A DNA stretch of 64,000 nucleotides from Rhizobium sp. CCGE531. GTDB taxonomy: Bacteria > Pseudomonadota > Alphaproteobacteria > Rhizobiales > Rhizobiaceae. Within the stretch, counting starts at the first letter, position 1. Every line of letters begins with the position of its first letter. Position numbers and translations under genes: made by a program. The stretch spans positions 124,001 to 188,000 of the forward strand of contig NZ_CP032686.1 in NCBI RefSeq assembly GCF_003627795.1, in the 5' to 3' direction. This document shows positions 56,286-64,000 of this stretch, one piece after another. The notes under the pieces are model-generated. The model was not told the DNA's origin and did no database searches. It saw nothing but the letters and a program-made list of their open reading frames with translations.

Positions 56286-57197
56286 TTACCGTTCGAACGG
56301 CTCACCGAGGGAGGCGACGCCGTTGAGCTTCAGCAGGCGGCGATCTGCCGAGATGATGCCGAGGACGATGATCGTCACGAGATAGGGCAGGCATGCCAGC
56401 AGTTGCGAGGAAACGGCAAGTCCGCTTGCCTGGGCGGCAAGCCCCATCAGCGATACCGCGCCAAAAAGGCAGGCACCTAGGAAAATCCTCGATGTCAGCC
56501 AGGTTCCAAAGACAACGAGAGCAATGGCAATCCAGCCACGGCCGGCGATCATGCCGTCGGCCCAGAGTGGTGTGTAGATCGTTGCGGCGTAGGCGCCGGC
56601 AAAGCCTGCCATCATGCCGCCGAATGCAACCGCGGCGAAACGGATCGCGATGATGGGATAGCCGATGGCATGGGCGGCTTTCGGATTTTCGCCGACGGCG
56701 CGAAGGATGAGGCCGATCTTGCCGTAGGCAAACAGCGCCCATATGCCAAAGGTCACGGCAAGGGAGATCCAGACGACGATATCCTGATTGAAAAGGCCCC
56801 CAATGACGGGAATGTCTGAAAGCCCGGGGATCGCGATCTTCGGCAGCGTGGTGACGGTCAGGCTTTCATAGCTCTTGCCGAACAGCGCCGAGAGGCCCTG
56901 ACCGAGAATCCCGAGCGCAAGGCCGGCTGCGACCTGGTTCGCGTTGAAGCCCAGAGTGATGCCGGCAAAAATCATGGAGAGGAGAGCGCTTCCGAGACCG
57001 GCCGCAAGGAAAGCGAGGAAATGGCCGCCGCCGTGATAAACGACAATGAAGGCGATCACGGCGCCAAGCGCCATCAACCCTTCGACGCCGAGATTGAGGA
57101 CGCCGGCGCGTTCCACAACGAGCTCACCTAAAGCTGCCAGCAGAAACGGCGTTGCGGCTGCCAGCATGCCCGCGAGAATGAACTCCGCAGCACTCAT
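56286..57197 (-). CDS. BMP-type nucleoside/purine ABC transporter permease 2
   Basis: A 303-residue membrane protein with about eight helices, of the BPD_transp_2 type (LGELVVERAGVLNLGVEGLMA; GENPKAAHAIGYP is the coupling region). The start at 57197 overlaps the stop of the first permease as ATGA. With the preceding genes it forms the channel of a nucleoside-type importer. Confidence 0.92.
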   Translation of the reverse strand: MSAAEFILAGMLAAATPFLLAALGELVVERAGVLNLGVEGLMALGAVIAFIVVYHGGGHFLAFLAAGLGSALLSMIFAGITLGFNANQVAAGLALGILGQGLSALFGKSYESLTVTTLPKIAIPGLSDIPVIGGLFNQDIVVWISLAVTFGIWALFAYGKIGLILRAVGENPKAAHAIGYPIIAIRFAAVAFGGMMAGFAGAYAATIYTPLWADGMIAGRGWIAIALVVFGTWLTSRIFLGACLFGAVSLMGLAAQASGLAVSSQLLACLPYLVTIIVLGIISADRRLLKLNGVASLGEPFER

Positions 57198-58294
57198 GAT
57201 GCACTCCGGGCGGAAATGGGACGCCATATGATGCGATAGCGCACGAAAGCCATGGCGATGAGATAGATGAGGAGCAGGCTGCCCTGGAATACGCGGACGG
57301 CGGCGATGGGCAGATTGGCGGAGACCATGGCATTGTCGCCGCCAATATAGAGGGCCGCCATGATGATCGAAGAAATAACGATGCCGATCGGGTTGAGACC
57401 GCCAAGATAGGCAACGATGATGGCCGCGTAGCCATATCCCGTCGAAATGGAACGCTGCAGCTGGCCAAGCGGTCCGGCAACTTCGGCGGCACCGGCAAGG
57501 CCGGCCGCCGCGCCGCCGATGACCAGCGAGAGCCAGATTGCCCAGCTCTCCTTGAAGCCGGCATAGCTTGCAGCCCGGGGAGCCAGTCCGCCGACCTGCA
57601 ATTTGTATCCGGCAAAGCTTTTCTGCATGAAGATCCATGCCGCGATCGATAGGCCGGCGGCGAGGATGAGCGAAACATTGACGCGCGTTCCTTCGAACAG
57701 GATTGGCACCATGGCATCGTACTGGAACATGACCGACTGCGGGAAATTGAAGCCGTTCGGATCTTTCCACGGGCCGAGAAGCAGATAATTGAGCAATTGC
57801 GCGGCGACGAAGCTCAGCATCAGCGAGACAAGGATTTCATTGGCATTGAGCCTGACGCGCCAAAACGCGGTCAGAGACGCCCATAGCGCGCCGCCAATGG
57901 TGCCGAGGAGGAGCATCGTCGGCCAGATCCATTGGCCCGTCGCCTGCGGCATCCAGATGGGTATGGCAGAGGCGAAGATCGCACCGAGAATGAATTGGCC
58001 CTCGGCCCCGATGTTGAAGACCTTCGCCCGAAAGCCGATCGCCAGGCCCTGTGCGATCAGAAGCAGGGGGCCGGTCTTCAGCAACACTTCTGAGAAAGAG
58101 GCCCAGGAGAAGAACGGCTCGATCAGCATGGCATAGATCACCGCTGCCGGATCCCTGCCCATGGCGACATAGAGGCTCAGATTGAGAGCGATGGTGACAA
58201 CGAGGGCGATCGGCGGCGCGAGCAGCTTCGCGGTGAACGAGGCTCGTTCCCGGCGGACCAGGGTGGGCAGGGCGGCGGAGAAGGGGCTGCTCAT
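57194..58294 (-). CDS. BMP-type nucleoside/purine ABC transporter permease 1
   Basis: A 366-residue membrane protein with about nine helices (LALNLSLYVAMG-like start, FNIGAEGQFILGAIFA, GLAPRAASYAGF coupling motif). It overlaps the ATPase stop by ATGA at 58291-58294. It pairs with the second permease in the importer. Confidence 0.92.
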   Translation of the reverse strand: MSSPFSAALPTLVRRERASFTAKLLAPPIALVVTIALNLSLYVAMGRDPAAVIYAMLIEPFFSWASFSEVLLKTGPLLLIAQGLAIGFRAKVFNIGAEGQFILGAIFASAIPIWMPQATGQWIWPTMLLLGTIGGALWASLTAFWRVRLNANEILVSLMLSFVAAQLLNYLLLGPWKDPNGFNFPQSVMFQYDAMVPILFEGTRVNVSLILAAGLSIAAWIFMQKSFAGYKLQVGGLAPRAASYAGFKESWAIWLSLVIGGAAAGLAGAAEVAGPLGQLQRSISTGYGYAAIIVAYLGGLNPIGIVISSIIMAALYIGGDNAMVSANLPIAAVRVFQGSLLLIYLIAMAFVRYRIIWRPISARSAS

Positions 58295-59814
58295 GCGGAT
58301 AGCTTCTCCCGTTGGGGCTGTGCGCCAATCATGTATCGACCGATCTCTTCCGGTTGGGTGTCGCGTGTGACGAGCGGCGGGCTCAGCGTGCCGTGGTACA
58401 GAACCTGGATGAAATCGCTGAGCTCGAACAATTCCTCGAGCTCTTCCGATATGATGAGAATGGCCATGCCTTGATTGCGCAGCTCGATCAGCCGCTTGCG
58501 AATGGCCGACGCCGCGCCGACATCGACGCCCCAGGTTGGCTGGGCAAGAAAGAGCAGTTTCGGCGCCAGCATGATTTCGCGTCCGACGATGAACTTCTGC
58601 AGGTTTCCCCCGGAAAGCGAGCCGGCTTCCGCATCCGGGCCGCGCGTGCGCACGTCATAGTCCCGGATGCACTCAGTTGCGAAGGCGGTGGCCTCGGCGC
58701 TGTCGAGGAGACCATGTCGCACAAGCTTCAAGGGATGCGCCGTCAGCAGGCCATTGAGCGTCAATGACATTTCAGGGACTGCGCCGTGGCCGAGCCGGTC
58801 TTCCGGGACGAAGGCAAAGCCCAGCTTTCGGCGGCTGGCAGCATCGAGGCTGCCCACATCCCGCCCCATCATGAAGATCTGGTCGCGCTTGTCCCGGGGC
58901 AGGGTCGTTTCCCCTGAAATCAGCGCGGCAAGTTCCTTTTGTCCATTCCCGGAAATACCGGCAATACCGAGAATCTCGCCGCTGCGCACGCTCAGGCTGA
59001 TGGTTGAGAGCGGCGCTGCGAAAGGATCGTCCGGCCGGTAATCGAGACCAATGATCTCCAGGCGCTTTTCGCCCTCGGCCAAAGGCAATGCGGGTATCGG
59101 CTCCGGCATGTCGCGGCCGATCATCATGCGGGCGAGATCATGGGCGTCATGCTGGCGCGGATCCACATGTCCGGTCACGCGTCCGCCGCGCAGGATGGTC
59201 GCACGGTCGCACAATGACTGGATCTCCTCCAGCTTGTGCGAGATGAAGAGGATCGACACGCCGCCGTCGCGCAGCCGGCGCAGCGTGTCGAACAGCTTTT
59301 CGACGGCCTGCGGCGGCAGGACCGATGTCGGCTCGTCGAGGATCAGCAGTTTCGGATCGGTCATCAAGCACCGGATGATCTCCACCCGCTGCCGCTCGCC
59401 GACAGACAGTTCATGCACATGCGCCAGCGGATCGACTTCAAGTCCGAACTCATCACCCAACTTGCGGATGCGCTGCGCAAGTTCGGCCCTTCGGCCTGAT
59501 ACGATGAGGCGAATGTTTTCGACCACCGTCAGGCTCTCGAACAGCGAGAAGTGCTGAAAGACCATCCCGATGCCGGTACGCCTCGCCTCGGCCGGAGAGG
59601 CGAGGCTGAGGGGTTGTCCATGCCAGGCGACGGTCCCGTCGTCCGGTTGTTCGACGCCGTAGATCAGCTTCATCAGGGTCGATTTGCCGGCTCCGTTTTC
59701 TCCGAGGATGGCATGGATCGAGCCGGGAGCTACGTCCAGATCGATATGCTGGTTGGCATGGACCTGGCCGTAGCTTTTGGAGATGCCGCGCAGCGACAGC
59801 AGCGGGATGGTCAT
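58291..59814 (-). CDS. BMP-type nucleoside/purine ABC transporter ATPase
   Basis: A 507-residue tandem ATPase. Domain 1: Walker A GENGAGKST, signature LSVGERQR, Walker B LLILDEPTSVL. Domain 2: degenerate Walker A GISGNGQKE, signature LSGGNLQK, and LLFLAQPTWGVD in place of a normal Walker B. It energises the two permeases with which it overlaps. Confidence 0.93.
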   Translation of the reverse strand: MTIPLLSLRGISKSYGQVHANQHIDLDVAPGSIHAILGENGAGKSTLMKLIYGVEQPDDGTVAWHGQPLSLASPAEARRTGIGMVFQHFSLFESLTVVENIRLIVSGRRAELAQRIRKLGDEFGLEVDPLAHVHELSVGERQRVEIIRCLMTDPKLLILDEPTSVLPPQAVEKLFDTLRRLRDGGVSILFISHKLEEIQSLCDRATILRGGRVTGHVDPRQHDAHDLARMMIGRDMPEPIPALPLAEGEKRLEIIGLDYRPDDPFAAPLSTISLSVRSGEILGIAGISGNGQKELAALISGETTLPRDKRDQIFMMGRDVGSLDAASRRKLGFAFVPEDRLGHGAVPEMSLTLNGLLTAHPLKLVRHGLLDSAEATAFATECIRDYDVRTRGPDAEAGSLSGGNLQKFIVGREIMLAPKLLFLAQPTWGVDVGAASAIRKRLIELRNQGMAILIISEELEELFELSDFIQVLYHGTLSPPLVTRDTQPEEIGRYMIGAQPQREKLSA

Positions 59815-59821
59815 GATGGAC

Positions 59822-60922
59822 TTACTTCGGCAAAGGCGTCTTCACACCTTTGACATGCCAGTCCATCGCGACGATCTGGGCATCCGCCAATGTCGCGCCG
59901 GTCGCCGCGCCTTCGCTGCCATCGGCCTTGGTGATCGGGCCGGTGAACGGCGAAAAGCCGCCGCTTGCGATCCTCGCTTCGACTTGCTTGATCTTCGCCA
60001 TGGTGTCGGCCGGGATCGCCGGGCTCCAGTCGACGACTTCGACGACCTTGTCGGCGACGCCGAGGAAGGCGTTGGCGCCTTTGAAGGTGCTGGCGAGATG
60101 GGCGTCGACCGATGCCTTGAAGAAGGGCGACCAATCGGTGGAGATGCAGCCGAGATAGGTCTTCGGCGCATATTTCTTCATCGAGGAATTCAGGTTGAAG
60201 GCATAAACGCCGGCTGCCTCGCAGGCGGAAATGACCGAGGGCGTATCCTGGGCGTTCGAAAAGATCACGTCGCAACCCTGCGAGATCAATGCCTTGGCTG
60301 CCTCCTGCTCCTTGGCCGGATCGAACCAGGAATTGACCCAGACGACCGATACCTCGATGTCGGGCCTCACGGCCTGGGCTCCGAGCGTGAAGGCGTTGAT
60401 GGAGGTGATCAGTTCGGGAATGGCAAAGGCGGAGACCGAACCGAGCTTGCCCGTCTTGGAGACTGCGGCCGCCGCCATGCCGAGCAGGTAGGTCCCCTGA
60501 AAATACTTGGCGGCAAAGGGCGAGAAATTCGGCGCGACCTGGAAGCCGGAGGCATGCAGGACGGTGACCTTGGGGTTGCGGCGGGCGATCTGAAGCGCGC
60601 CGTTCTGATAGCCGAATGAGCCGGCGATCAGGAAATGGTTTCCGTCGGCGACCGTCTTGTTCATGATGCGGTCGGCATCCGGACCTTCGGCGATGTTCTC
60701 GATCACCGTTACCTTGACCTTGTCGCCATAGGCGGCCTTGATCGGATCAAGGCCGGCAGCGAGCGCATGCCCCCAGCCGACATCGCCGATCGGCGAGGGC
60801 ACGACGAGCGTGATGCCGAGCGGTTCGTTTGCGGCAAAGGCGGCACGGCCGGCAAAGGCCGTCGCGAGGCCTGCGACAGCCGCGCTCTTCATCAATGTTC
60901 TGCGGGTCAGATTGTTCTGCAT
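59822..60922 (-). CDS. BMP-family substrate-binding protein (nucleoside/purine-type)
   Basis: A 366-residue periplasmic protein with an N-terminal signal that contains twin arginines (LTRRTLMKSAAVAGLATAF), suggesting Tat export. The mature part follows the basic-membrane-protein fold (GWGHALAAGLDPIKAAYG, ITSINAFTLGAQAV, DTPSVISACEAAG). Members bind nucleosides, purines or related compounds, so with the adjacent deaminase a purine-like ligand is likely. It lies seven bases before the ATPase. Confidence 0.9.
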   Translation of the reverse strand: MQNNLTRRTLMKSAAVAGLATAFAGRAAFAANEPLGITLVVPSPIGDVGWGHALAAGLDPIKAAYGDKVKVTVIENIAEGPDADRIMNKTVADGNHFLIAGSFGYQNGALQIARRNPKVTVLHASGFQVAPNFSPFAAKYFQGTYLLGMAAAAVSKTGKLGSVSAFAIPELITSINAFTLGAQAVRPDIEVSVVWVNSWFDPAKEQEAAKALISQGCDVIFSNAQDTPSVISACEAAGVYAFNLNSSMKKYAPKTYLGCISTDWSPFFKASVDAHLASTFKGANAFLGVADKVVEVVDWSPAIPADTMAKIKQVEARIASGGFSPFTGPITKADGSEGAATGATLADAQIVAMDWHVKGVKTPLPK

Positions 60923-60944
60923 CCCAGTTCCCCTTTTTGGTTTT

Positions 60945-62324
60945 TCAGAATTCTACTGTTGCAAGCGTCGCCTCGGCCGCCGCAAACAGCGCGGCCTCGT
61001 CCAGTCCGGTGAATTCACCGCCTTGCCAGACGATGCGTCCATTGATCATGGTCATATCCGTCGGCATGCCGATCCCGACCTTGGCAATCAGGCTCAGCGG
61101 GTCATGCCGCGTCCCGACATAGTCCATCCGCCGCGTATCGATTGCGAAGAGGTCGGCAGCCATCCCCGGGGCAAGGCGCCCGATATCCGTGCGCCCCAGC
61201 AGGCTCGCGCCCCCGCTTGTCGCGTACTGGAGAAAGTCAATCGGGGCGGGAACGGCGTGCTGACGCGTTGAGGCGGTCAGGCACTGCAGCATGTAGGCGG
61301 AATGGATGCAATGCATGAGATTCGAGTTGTCGTTCGATGCGGCTCCGTCACAGCCAAGGCCGATACGCAGTCCGAAGGCCTGCATCGCCGGAATGTCGGT
61401 TACTTCGGCGCCGACCAGGTAAACCGGCTCGGGGCAATGGGAGACGCCCGTGCCGTTCGCCGCCATCTTGCGCAACTCGTCATGCGTCAGTTCCCAGCAA
61501 TGGGCATAGAACGTGTCGGGGCCTGCAAAACCCAATTCGGCGCAATAGTCGACCGTGCGCATTCCGTGCCGCGCCTCGATGACGGGGCTTTCACCTTCGC
61601 CGACATGCGTGTGCAGCTGCACGCTGCGATCCCGCGCCAGCGCGACCGACTCGACGAAGGTTTCGCGATAGCAATTGACGGGCTGGCAGGGGGCGACCAC
61701 CACCTGGCGCATGCTGAAGGGGTCGGCATCGTGATAGCTGTCGATCAGCCGCGCGCAATCGGCGATGAATTCATCCGTGGTTTCGAGCATGGCATCAGGG
61801 ATCGTCGACCCCTCGGATTTCGGCAGGGTATTGCCGCCGCGGCCGGCGTGAAAGCGCATGCCAAGAAGGTCGGCCGCCTCGAACTGGCGATCGATCAGGC
61901 GCTTTCCCGCAGGGCGGGGAAAGCAATATTGATGGTCGAATGCCGTGGTGCATCCATGCTTGATCATCTCGGCCATTGCGGTGACCGAGGAATGATAGAA
62001 GCAGTCCTCCGTCAGTCGCGAGAAGATCGGATAGATCCGGTCGAGCCATTCGATGACGGAAAGCTTCGTCCAGTCGAGATCGGCGCGATTGCGCACGAAG
62101 CACTGAAAGAAGTGGTGATGGGTGTTGACGAGCCCCGGATAGACGAACCAGCCGGAAGCGTCCTGGACAATGGTGCCCTCAGGCAATGCGTTCTGCGGGA
62201 GGTTCTCGCCGATCGCCTGGATCGCCGGACCCTTGGTGAGCAGGTCGACGTTGCGGCGCACGCGCGGCCCATTGCCCCCATCGACGATGACAGCCGCGCA
62301 GTTTTTCAGGAGATAACCCGTCAT
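60945..62324 (-). CDS. Amidohydrolase (guanine/8-oxoguanine deaminase-like)
   Basis: A 459-residue metal-dependent hydrolase. The metal motif NTHHHFFQ (His 69-71), HTHVGEGES, the histidine in HCWELTHDE and the Asp in GLGCDGAASND fit the cytosine-deaminase/AtzB/8-oxoguanine-deaminase branch. It probably deaminates an imported purine- or triazine-like ring in the cytosol. It lies 22 bases before the substrate-binding gene in the same operon. The branch is well supported; exact substrate is not. Confidence 0.88.
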   Translation of the reverse strand: MTGYLLKNCAAVIVDGGNGPRVRRNVDLLTKGPAIQAIGENLPQNALPEGTIVQDASGWFVYPGLVNTHHHFFQCFVRNRADLDWTKLSVIEWLDRIYPIFSRLTEDCFYHSSVTAMAEMIKHGCTTAFDHQYCFPRPAGKRLIDRQFEAADLLGMRFHAGRGGNTLPKSEGSTIPDAMLETTDEFIADCARLIDSYHDADPFSMRQVVVAPCQPVNCYRETFVESVALARDRSVQLHTHVGEGESPVIEARHGMRTVDYCAELGFAGPDTFYAHCWELTHDELRKMAANGTGVSHCPEPVYLVGAEVTDIPAMQAFGLRIGLGCDGAASNDNSNLMHCIHSAYMLQCLTASTRQHAVPAPIDFLQYATSGGASLLGRTDIGRLAPGMAADLFAIDTRRMDYVGTRHDPLSLIAKVGIGMPTDMTMINGRIVWQGGEFTGLDEAALFAAAEATLATVEF

Positions 62325-62328
62325 TCCA

Positions 62329-62985
62329 TCATTTCTCCCCTGCCGGATGCGGATCGGGTTTCAGCTCGTGCAGGCGGTGAATGCCGGGCATTTCGATGAA
62401 ACCGTTCAGGCTGCGGATGGCGCGCATCCAGAGCCGGATCAAGGGATAGGGATCGAGCGAGATGCCGCCGTCGGGTGCAAGCGCCACATAGGGGAAGCAG
62501 GCAATGTCCGCGATCGTCGGCTGGCTTGCCGCAAGGAACTGCATGCCGCGCTCGCCCTGTTCGAAGAGGCCTGCTTCCAGCTCGCGTAGGGCCGCAATCC
62601 CCTGAGCCTGCAATGCCTTGATATCTCCCGGTCGCAGGAGCATCTCGTGGAGCCGCGCGCCGCCAAGGTTCGCCGTCAGGCGATGCGAAAAGGAGAGCCA
62701 TTGCTGCACGCGCGCCGTCTCCCGCGGCGAACCCTGTCCCAGCCATTCCGGCGCACCATTGGCGGCGAGATAGGCAAGCATTGCCGAGGATTCGGTGAGG
62801 ACGAGATCATCGTCCTCGAGGATCGGGATAGATCCCGCCGGATTGAGCGCCAGAAGCTCCGGGCCGCGATGCTCCGCGCCGGGATGAAAATCGACTGACC
62901 GGATTTCGAGCTTGATGCCCAGGATTGCGGCCATCAGCCGTACCTTGTAGCAGCTCGGCGATAAAATATAGTCATAGAGTTTCAT
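62329..62985 (-). CDS. Glutathione S-transferase family protein
   Basis: A 218-residue GST-like protein. The start at 62985 (MKLYDYILSPSCYKVR) begins the thioredoxin-like domain. The cis-Pro segment NPAGSIPILED and the TESSAMLAYL motif follow, then an all-alpha C-terminal domain. The SPSCYKVR motif with Ser/Cys suggests conjugation or thiol-transfer to a catabolic intermediate. It overlaps the oxygenase-like gene by ATGA, so it belongs to the operon. Confidence 0.9.
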   Translation of the reverse strand: MKLYDYILSPSCYKVRLMAAILGIKLEIRSVDFHPGAEHRGPELLALNPAGSIPILEDDDLVLTESSAMLAYLAANGAPEWLGQGSPRETARVQQWLSFSHRLTANLGGARLHEMLLRPGDIKALQAQGIAALRELEAGLFEQGERGMQFLAASQPTIADIACFPYVALAPDGGISLDPYPLIRLWMRAIRSLNGFIEMPGIHRLHELKPDPHPAGEK

Positions 62986-63827
62986 TGTGCGACCAACTGT
63001 GCGCCGTAGGTATAGTTGTGGCGCTTGAGCCATCGCCGGTAGGCGACCGAGGTAAGGTCGGCCCTTGTCGGAATTTCCATGCCGGGATCAAGCGGAAGAA
63101 GCGTAGGGATCTGGTTTTCGAGGATCGAGCGATCCTGCAGGAAAATCATCTGCTGAAAATGGATGAGATCGGTCATCGGCGTATCGTCGTCGAAGAGAGC
63201 CATCCACGGCCATACGTCACAAAGGTCCTCGGCAAGAGGCTGAACGAACAAGGTAATAACGTCCCATTCGCTTGGTCGCGGAGGACAGGTCTTATAGAGC
63301 ACCGAACAGGTCGGTGCCGGCACGCGGTACATGTATTCGGTCGTAATGCCGCCGGCCGCCGATTTCGCAGCCTGCGGCTGGTAGAATTTGACTTGCGTTG
63401 CCCAGACTTCATCCTCGTTCTCGCGGATCTCGACCTTGTAATTTTCGACCTCCGTATTCGGTTCCGCGCCGAGGATGTCGGTGTGGACGAAGGGAAAATG
63501 CGCGATGTCGAGAAAGTTCTCGACGGCGCGAAGCGGCGAGCAGCGTACGCGGACGACGCCGACATCGACGAAACGACGGCCTGGCTGATCGGCCTCCGGA
63601 ATGGCGAAAAGCTCCTTGTCCGGTTTTCCGAGGGAAGACCAGACATGGCCATACCGGACGCGGACCGGAAGGGGTCGTCCATTGTCCGTCACCACCCGCG
63701 CATTCCCCTCGCGATCGCGCGCGACTTCGATCGCCTCGCCCATCAGACGGGTCTTGCTTCCCTTTTCGCTGAGCTGGCTGAAGAGGCCGACCGGATACCA
63801 TTCGTCGATCATCGCGCCGCCTTTCAT
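62982..63827 (-). CDS. Oxygenase alpha-subunit homologue lacking a Rieske cluster
   Basis: A 281-residue protein with the C-terminal catalytic domain of Rieske oxygenases: ENFLDIAHFPFVHTD gives N104, D107, H110 and H115, a mononuclear iron site, and FLQDRSILENQ could supply a third Asp ligand. The usual N-terminal CxH/CxxH [2Fe-2S] motif is absent; the short N-terminus (WYPVGLFSQL, RYGHVWSSLG) keeps only flanking strands. It overlaps the previous partial gene and the GST by ATGA. Without the cluster, electrons would have to come from elsewhere, so the reaction is unclear. Confidence 0.7.
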   Translation of the reverse strand: MKGGAMIDEWYPVGLFSQLSEKGSKTRLMGEAIEVARDREGNARVVTDNGRPLPVRVRYGHVWSSLGKPDKELFAIPEADQPGRRFVDVGVVRVRCSPLRAVENFLDIAHFPFVHTDILGAEPNTEVENYKVEIRENEDEVWATQVKFYQPQAAKSAAGGITTEYMYRVPAPTCSVLYKTCPPRPSEWDVITLFVQPLAEDLCDVWPWMALFDDDTPMTDLIHFQQMIFLQDRSILENQIPTLLPLDPGMEIPTRADLTSVAYRRWLKRHNYTYGAQLVAQ

Positions 63828-64000
63828 TCTGCACTCTCCCTTTGGTGCTCTTCCGCCCGGCGGCGGAGGGATTCGGCAATGCGGGAAGCCGTCAGGCGGT
63901 CTGCCGGGCTACGGTCCGGTTCGATCATGAGATGAACGAGCGTACGCTTGTCCTGGGGTGCCAGCAGCAGCCCGATCCACGGGAGTTCAGGTAGATGTAT
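63824..64000 (-). CDS. C-terminal end of an unrecognised gene (5' end outside window)
   Basis: The reverse-strand frame is open from the window edge and ends with a tail rich in Arg, Glu and Ala (IAESLRRRAEEHQRESAE). The stop overlaps the oxygenase-like start as TGA/ATG, marking operon membership. About 58 residues are visible and no family can be assigned. Confidence 0.6.
   Translation of the reverse strand: MHLPELPWIGLLLAPQDKRTLVHLMIEPDRSPADRLTASRIAESLRRRAEEHQRESAE

Overview
The window looks like chromosome or a large replicon of an alphaproteobacterium of the Rhizobium/Agrobacterium group. The evidence is high GC coding sequence, a rhizobial-type J-domain protein, an EryD-like SorC regulator, sugar and nucleoside ABC operons with tight ATGA overlaps, IS6-type transposase remnants and a rhizobial type I secretion/adhesin locus. 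All names below come from reading motifs and family resemblance; no database search was run.

Layout. 1-3.7 kb: the end of an aldehyde dehydrogenase, a J-domain protein, and decayed genes (a GSU2403-like nucleotidyltransferase and the N-terminus of a DEDDh exonuclease). 3.7-6.05 kb: a methyl-accepting chemotaxis protein. 6.2-16.6 kb: a divergent carbohydrate catabolic locus. The leftward arm encodes the two halves of a split transketolase, an FGGY kinase and a SorC-family regulator. The rightward arm encodes an Rbs-type ABC importer, two SDR polyol dehydrogenases and a triosephosphate isomerase. Three related TGAAT/ATTCA dyads mark likely operators. 16.7-17.6 kb: an FMN riboswitch and ribB. 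17.6-25.6 kb: a patchy segment with an EF-G-like protein, a DUF3422 protein, an adenylate cyclase, a broken ParDE pair, an OmpA relic and a small secreted protein. This segment is bounded by two complementary IS6 transposase halves in opposite orientation, as a roughly 7.8 kb inversion would leave.

25.6-51.3 kb is the centrepiece, a complete giant-adhesin locus of the Lap type. It has a degenerate GGDEF membrane protein; a TolC/ABC/HlyD type I exporter with a coupled RHH-PAS regulator; a LapG-like periplasmic cysteine protease; a LivJ/LpoA-like lipoprotein; and a repetitive RTX/VCBS adhesin of about 5,260 residues. No LapD-type receptor and no canonical di-alanine LapG site in the adhesin N-terminus were seen.

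51.5-56.1 kb is an accessory zone: VapBC, a frameshifted ABC exporter, two truncated family 2 glycosyltransferases and an intact ParDE pair with a recognisable promoter/operator. 56.3-64 kb is a leftward operon for uptake and breakdown of a nucleoside- or purine-like compound: a BMP-type ABC importer, an amidohydrolase, a glutathione S-transferase-like protein, an oxygenase homologue lacking its Rieske cluster, and the end of an unrecognised gene.
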